This document shows, piece by piece, positions 6,757 to 8,425 of a stretch of 8,425 bases of DNA. The stretch comes from an uncultured Anaerolineales bacterium (lineage in GTDB: Bacteria; Chloroflexota; Anaerolineae; Anaerolineales; Villigracilaceae). Position 1 is the first letter of the stretch; each line of letters begins with the position of its first letter. The stretch spans positions 1 to 8,425 of the forward strand of contig CALFXA010000103.1 of assembly GCA_937928015.1 (NCBI GenBank), written 5' to 3'. The notes under the pieces were generated by a model that saw nothing but the letters and a program-made list of their open reading frames with translations, was not told where the DNA came from and ran no database searches. Position numbers and translations under genes: made by a program.

Positions 6757-7131
6757 ATGGCAAAATCCAGATCCGAGCAAATGGTTGACCGCCTGCGATC
6801 CATGCAGGCTTCCGCGCCCGATATCGAAGCCTCAGCCGTCGTGTCGGTGGACGGATTAATCATGGCCTCAGCCCTTCCGCAGGAAGTGGAAGAAGACCGC
6901 GTCTCGGCCATGTCGGCGGCCATGCTCAGCCTGGGCGAACGCATCTCGGGCGAGTTGGGACGCAAAGGCCTGGAACAGGTCTACATCAAGGGCAATGCAG
7001 GCGCCATCGTGCTGACCTCCATCGGTGAGGAAGCCGTGTTGACCGCCCTGGGCCGTCCCGATGCCAAGCTGGGCTTAATCTTCCTCGAAATGCGCCGGGC
7101 CGCAGAAGACCTGGTCAAGTTAGTCGGATGA
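6757..7131 (+). CDS. Roadblock/LC7 domain protein
   Basis: The 124-residue protein is essentially a single roadblock/LC7 domain. The family hallmarks are EASAVVSVDGLIMASALP (about 24-41), a helix rich in small residues DRVSAMSAAMLSLGERI (47-63), the strand segment LEQVYIKGNAGAIVLTSIG, and DAKLGLIFLEMRRA near the C-terminus. Bacterial members such as MglB modulate small Ras-like GTPases, and others are scaffold subunits; no MglA-like GTPase is present here, so the partner is unknown. There is no signal peptide or membrane segment. The ATG at 6757 is supported by AGGAG at 6744-6748, spaced 8 bases. TATGGTAAACT just upstream (6716-6726) may contain a -10 box, without a clear -35. The gene is divergent from the membrane protein gene and is followed by a strong hairpin before pyrG. 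Confidence 0.9.
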   Translation: MAKSRSEQMVDRLRSMQASAPDIEASAVVSVDGLIMASALPQEVEEDRVSAMSAAMLSLGERISGELGRKGLEQVYIKGNAGAIVLTSIGEEAVLTALGRPDAKLGLIFLEMRRAAEDLVKLVG

Positions 7132-7172
7132 AGCGGTACAAAGTTCTCAGGTAGTTGAAAAGAAGGAATCCC

Positions 7173-7204
7173 CGATGGGGAGGGCCGAAACGCCCTCCCC
7201 ATCG
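7173..7204 (+). terminator. GC-rich hairpin between the roadblock gene and pyrG
   Basis: CGATGGGGAGGGC (7173-7185) and GCCCTCCCCATCG (7192-7204) form a perfect 13-bp stem with loop CGAAAC. It is followed by ACTTTGTTAAC, only a poor T-tract. It may terminate the roadblock transcript or attenuate read-through into pyrG, whose start codon is just 28 bases away. Confidence 0.62.
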
Positions 7205-7229
7205 ACTTTGTTAACGACATGAGAGGTGA

Positions 7230-8425
<1,196 letters not shown>

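Overview
The window looks like chromosomal DNA from a GC-rich bacterium, most likely a Chloroflexota member of the Anaerolineae type. This is an inference: the sequences of the roadblock/LC7 protein, the Pro/Thr-linker membrane protein, Mfd and CTP synthase fit that group, but no marker here proves it. Housekeeping genes have very high GC (hand counts of single 60-base lines reach 73-78%). The left end and one methyltransferase gene are clearly lower.

Layout. Bases 1-180 hold the 3' end of an unrecognised + strand gene. Bases 161-1136 form an accessory patch: a small DUF559 (Vsr-like, PD-(D/E)XK fold) nuclease gene at 349-702, surrounded by GC-capped palindromes. Two 16-base-arm hairpins lie upstream of it, a partly decayed copy of the first hairpin lies downstream, and then comes a tandem array of four 53/54-bp hairpin units ending in a perfect 19-bp palindrome beside the mfd stop codon. 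Bases 1144-6626 are a tightly packed minus-strand gene set, in transcription order: a secreted/membrane-anchored Ig-like protein, pth (peptidyl-tRNA hydrolase), a class I SAM-dependent methyltransferase, and mfd (transcription-repair coupling factor). The gaps are 34, 18 and 22 bases, so they are probably one operon read from a promoter at 6641-6669. On the + strand from 6757 come a roadblock/LC7 protein, a strong GC-rich hairpin, and pyrG (CTP synthase), which runs off the right end.

How the genes relate. Pth (recycling of stalled peptidyl-tRNA) and Mfd (removal of stalled RNA polymerase and recruitment of excision repair) are often neighbours in bacteria. Here a low-GC methyltransferase sits between them. 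The roadblock protein has no MglA-type GTPase partner in the window. PyrG makes CTP from UTP, and the hairpin in front of it could terminate the roadblock transcript or act as an attenuator.

The most unusual part is the DUF559 region. The nuclease gene is bracketed by copies of the same hairpin, related hairpins have expanded into a tandem array with compensatory base changes in the stems, and the leftmost hairpin supplies the stop codon of the neighbouring gene. I read this as a possible nuclease-associated palindromic element, comparable in logic to REP/RAYT systems. That reading is an inference.
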